Source of the DNA: Streptomyces viridiviolaceus
GTDB lineage: Bacteria; Actinomycetota; Actinomycetes; Streptomycetales; Streptomycetaceae
Direction of reading: 5' to 3'
Assembly: GCF_014650995.1 (NCBI RefSeq)
Contig: NZ_BMWA01000007.1
Span: forward strand, 95,899-159,898
DNA: 64,000 nucleotides
Position numbers and translations under genes: made by a program. Numbering within the stretch: position 1 is the stretch's first letter; every line of letters begins with the position of its first letter. The notes below the pieces were generated by a model. It saw only the letters and a list, made by a program, of their open reading frames with translations. It ran no database searches and was not told the origin of the DNA. Below, piece after piece: positions 59,215 through 64,000 of this stretch.

Positions 59215-60012
59215 TCAGCCCGAGACGGCGTCGACGAGCGCCGCCAGGGACGCGGCGAGGCGGGACAGGCCGGGCCCGGCCGGACCGCCCGGCTCCGTCA
59301 TGTACGTGTCCCGGCGGATCTCCACCATCAGCGCGCCGACCTCGCTCCGCTTCCCGTAGAACTCCAGCGGTACGTACGTCCCGCTGAACGGACTGTCGAG
59401 CCCCGTCTCCCCGCACGGGGCGAACGCCTCGCGGGCCGCGGCGAGCAGCGCCGGCGGCGTGTGGAAGGCGTCGGTGCCCAGGCAGACCGGCGGGCGCGGA
59501 CCCTCGCCGTGCAGCTCGTAGGGCAGCCGCTCGGTGGGGTAGGAGTGCACGTCGACGATCACGGCCCGGCCGGTGGCGGCGAGCCGGTCGGCGACGGCCT
59601 CGGTCATCGCTCGGGCGTACGGACGGAAGTACCGCTCGATCAGCGGCTCCGGGTCGGTGCCGTCGGGGCGCAGGACGGCACGGTGCGTGGTCCGCGTGTA
59701 CACGACGCCCATCCCGACGGCCGTCATCTCCTCCCGCTCGTCCGGGAACCGCTCCGGATCGACGACCAGCCGCGACATCCGGTTCACGAACCGCCAGGGC
59801 GTGACGCCGGCCAGCCCGGCCGCCTCCTCGGCGATCTCGGCCGTGTGCGAGTCGGTGATGTGATCGAGCTCCCGCCGCAGCTGGTCGTCGTCCAGGACGA
59901 TGCCCGCGCGCACGGCGGGCGGTATCTCCCGCGCGGAGTGCGGCACGTGGAGGATCACGGGGGAGTGCGCGGCGCCGGGAAGGATGTCGAAGGACTGCGG
60001 GCCGTCGGTCAC
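59215..60012 (-). CDS. N-formylglutamate amidohydrolase-like protein
   Basis: 265 residues of the FGase (HutG-like) family. N-terminal VILHVPHSAREIPP is the diagnostic metal/substrate motif, followed by DHITDSHTAEIAEE, VIVDVHSYPTE (metal ligands) and VPLEFYGKRSEVGALMVEIRRDTYM. It would release formate from N-formyl amino acids, or act on related amides. GTG 60012 is the start. It is monocistronic and divergent from the small gene at 60100 (87 bp between starts). Confidence 0.9.
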   Translation of the reverse strand: MTDGPQSFDILPGAAHSPVILHVPHSAREIPPAVRAGIVLDDDQLRRELDHITDSHTAEIAEEAAGLAGVTPWRFVNRMSRLVVDPERFPDEREEMTAVGMGVVYTRTTHRAVLRPDGTDPEPLIERYFRPYARAMTEAVADRLAATGRAVIVDVHSYPTERLPYELHGEGPRPPVCLGTDAFHTPPALLAAAREAFAPCGETGLDSPFSGTYVPLEFYGKRSEVGALMVEIRRDTYMTEPGGPAGPGLSRLAASLAALVDAVSG

Positions 60013-60099
60013 GGGGCTGCTCCAGGGGCGTTGTCAGTGGCGTGCGGCAGGATCACGTGCGGATGCCGGGGGACCAGGACGACGAGGGCGGGAGACATC

Positions 60100-60441
60100 G
60101 TGCCGATCACCAACCAGCAGGCAGCCGCACATCCGTTCCTGCGGGGGATGTACGAGGACGGGTACTACCCGGACCACGTCGTGGACCGGGGCAAGGACAT
60201 CCTGCTGCGGCTGTGCGAGCGCATCGAGGCGGACCGTCCCGCCGATGTGACGGCGCTGTACGCGCTGACCCACGCCGCGACCGAGGAGTTCAACGCGCTG
60301 GAGGACGAGTTCGACGCGGCCGGCAGCGAGATCGAGACCGTGGCCCGGGAGGTGATCGGTGAGGACTTCTGGTTCGTCGCCCGGACCTACGGCTTTCCGG
60401 ACGCGGACCCGGAGGAGCTGATCGCCACCCGGGACTGGTGA
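60100..60441 (+). CDS. DUF5713-like small protein
   Basis: 113 residues from GTG 60100 (GCGGGAGA upstream). It reads NQQAAAHPFLRGMYEDGYYP, DHVVDRGKDILLRLCERIEA, then acidic helices (ATEEFNALEDEFDAAGSEIE) and EDFWFVARTYGFPDADPEEL. This matches my memory of the DUF5713 family of small cytosolic proteins without known function. It is followed by a strong bidirectional terminator. Confidence 0.75.
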   Translation: MPITNQQAAAHPFLRGMYEDGYYPDHVVDRGKDILLRLCERIEADRPADVTALYALTHAATEEFNALEDEFDAAGSEIETVAREVIGEDFWFVARTYGFPDADPEELIATRDW

Positions 60442-60445
60442 GAGA

Positions 60446-60487
60446 CGGGCACCCCCGCCTCCGCCGGGACGGAGACGGGGGTGCCCG
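60446..60487. terminator. Strong bidirectional terminator
   Basis: GGGCACCCCCG (60447-60457) pairs perfectly with CGGGGGTGCCC (60476-60486); CTCCG/CGGAG extend the stem inward. It sits between convergent genes and ends both. Confidence 0.88.
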
Positions 60488-60502
60488 GGAAGGCTCCGAG
60501 GA

Positions 60503-63930
<3,428 letters not shown>

Positions 63931-64000
63931 CGGTCACCTCCGGGGAGTGCGGCGGCGAAAGCCCTCGCCGACGGGCGGATGTGAAGTCTCGTCACGTCGT

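Overview
The window is very GC-rich with strong third-position GC bias, ATGA/GTGA-coupled operons, SAM-dependent and peptide-leader regulation of sulfur genes, iol genes, CHAT and NB-ARC/TPR proteins and a modular NRPS/PKS locus. All of this points to an actinobacterial chromosome, almost certainly Streptomyces. I cannot name the species.

Layout. (1) 1-12.4 kb: one edge of a hybrid NRPS/PKS cluster on the + strand: a 5'-truncated NRPS (C-A-T-C plus an extra half condensation domain), an MFS exporter, a KS-AT-ACP PKS module, a free thioesterase and a stand-alone A-T protein whose specificity residues resemble a lysine code. (2) 12.7-16.6 kb: a small coiled-coil protein and an NB-ARC/TPR STAND (NLR-like) protein. 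They share a short glycine-rich motif across their junction, as in bacterial amyloid-signalling NLR pairs. (3) 16.7-17.6 kb: gene debris (ankyrin pseudogene, an unknown reverse-strand remnant, a hydrolase tail). (4) 17.6-19.4 kb: a Nudix hydrolase and an aldo/keto reductase behind a MerR-type promoter. (5) 19.4-32.3 kb: myo-inositol catabolism (iolD, iolB, aldolase, iolC on -; ABC importer and sugar isomerase on +; two Gfo/Idh/MocA dehydrogenases and a cupin on -), with a serine hydrolase in the middle. (6) 32.5-38.3 kb: a GntR regulator followed by hydratase, aldolase, tautomerase, extradiol dioxygenase and an AAHS-type transporter. This reads as a gallate-type aromatic acid pathway with an unusual ring-cleavage enzyme. 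Operator-like TTGT-N1/2-ACA or TTGACA elements recur at the control points of regions 5 and 6.

(7) 38.3-40.6 kb: a small secreted protein, a bile-acid:sodium-symporter-family protein whose tail overlaps an antisense Tat-signal remnant, and tRNA-Pro(GGG) with a terminator. (8) 40.7-49.8 kb: a sulfur-acquisition region: three short leader peptides ending in a DLLRV-x-x-A motif, a SAM riboswitch, a GST-like protein, a polar amino-acid-type ABC importer, a GNAT and three luciferase-like flavin monooxygenases, the last one frameshifted. (9) 49.9-58.7 kb: an astacin/matrixin-like protein with Gln in place of the catalytic Glu, a small LuxR/ATPase regulator, and a CHAT-TPR protein divergent from a subtilisin-like protease, a sigma factor and a small acidic protein. 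The last four look like one signalling or conflict cassette. (10) 58.7-64 kb: a 180-bp tandem repeat, N-formylglutamate amidohydrolase-like protein, DUF5713-like protein, monomeric isocitrate dehydrogenase and an MscS-type channel.

The most promising undescribed biology is the small-protein/NLR pair at 12.7-16.6 kb, the CHAT/S8/sigma cassette at 52.9-58.7 kb and the aromatic pathway at 32.5-38.3 kb. All functional statements come from reading motifs by eye. No database search was run.
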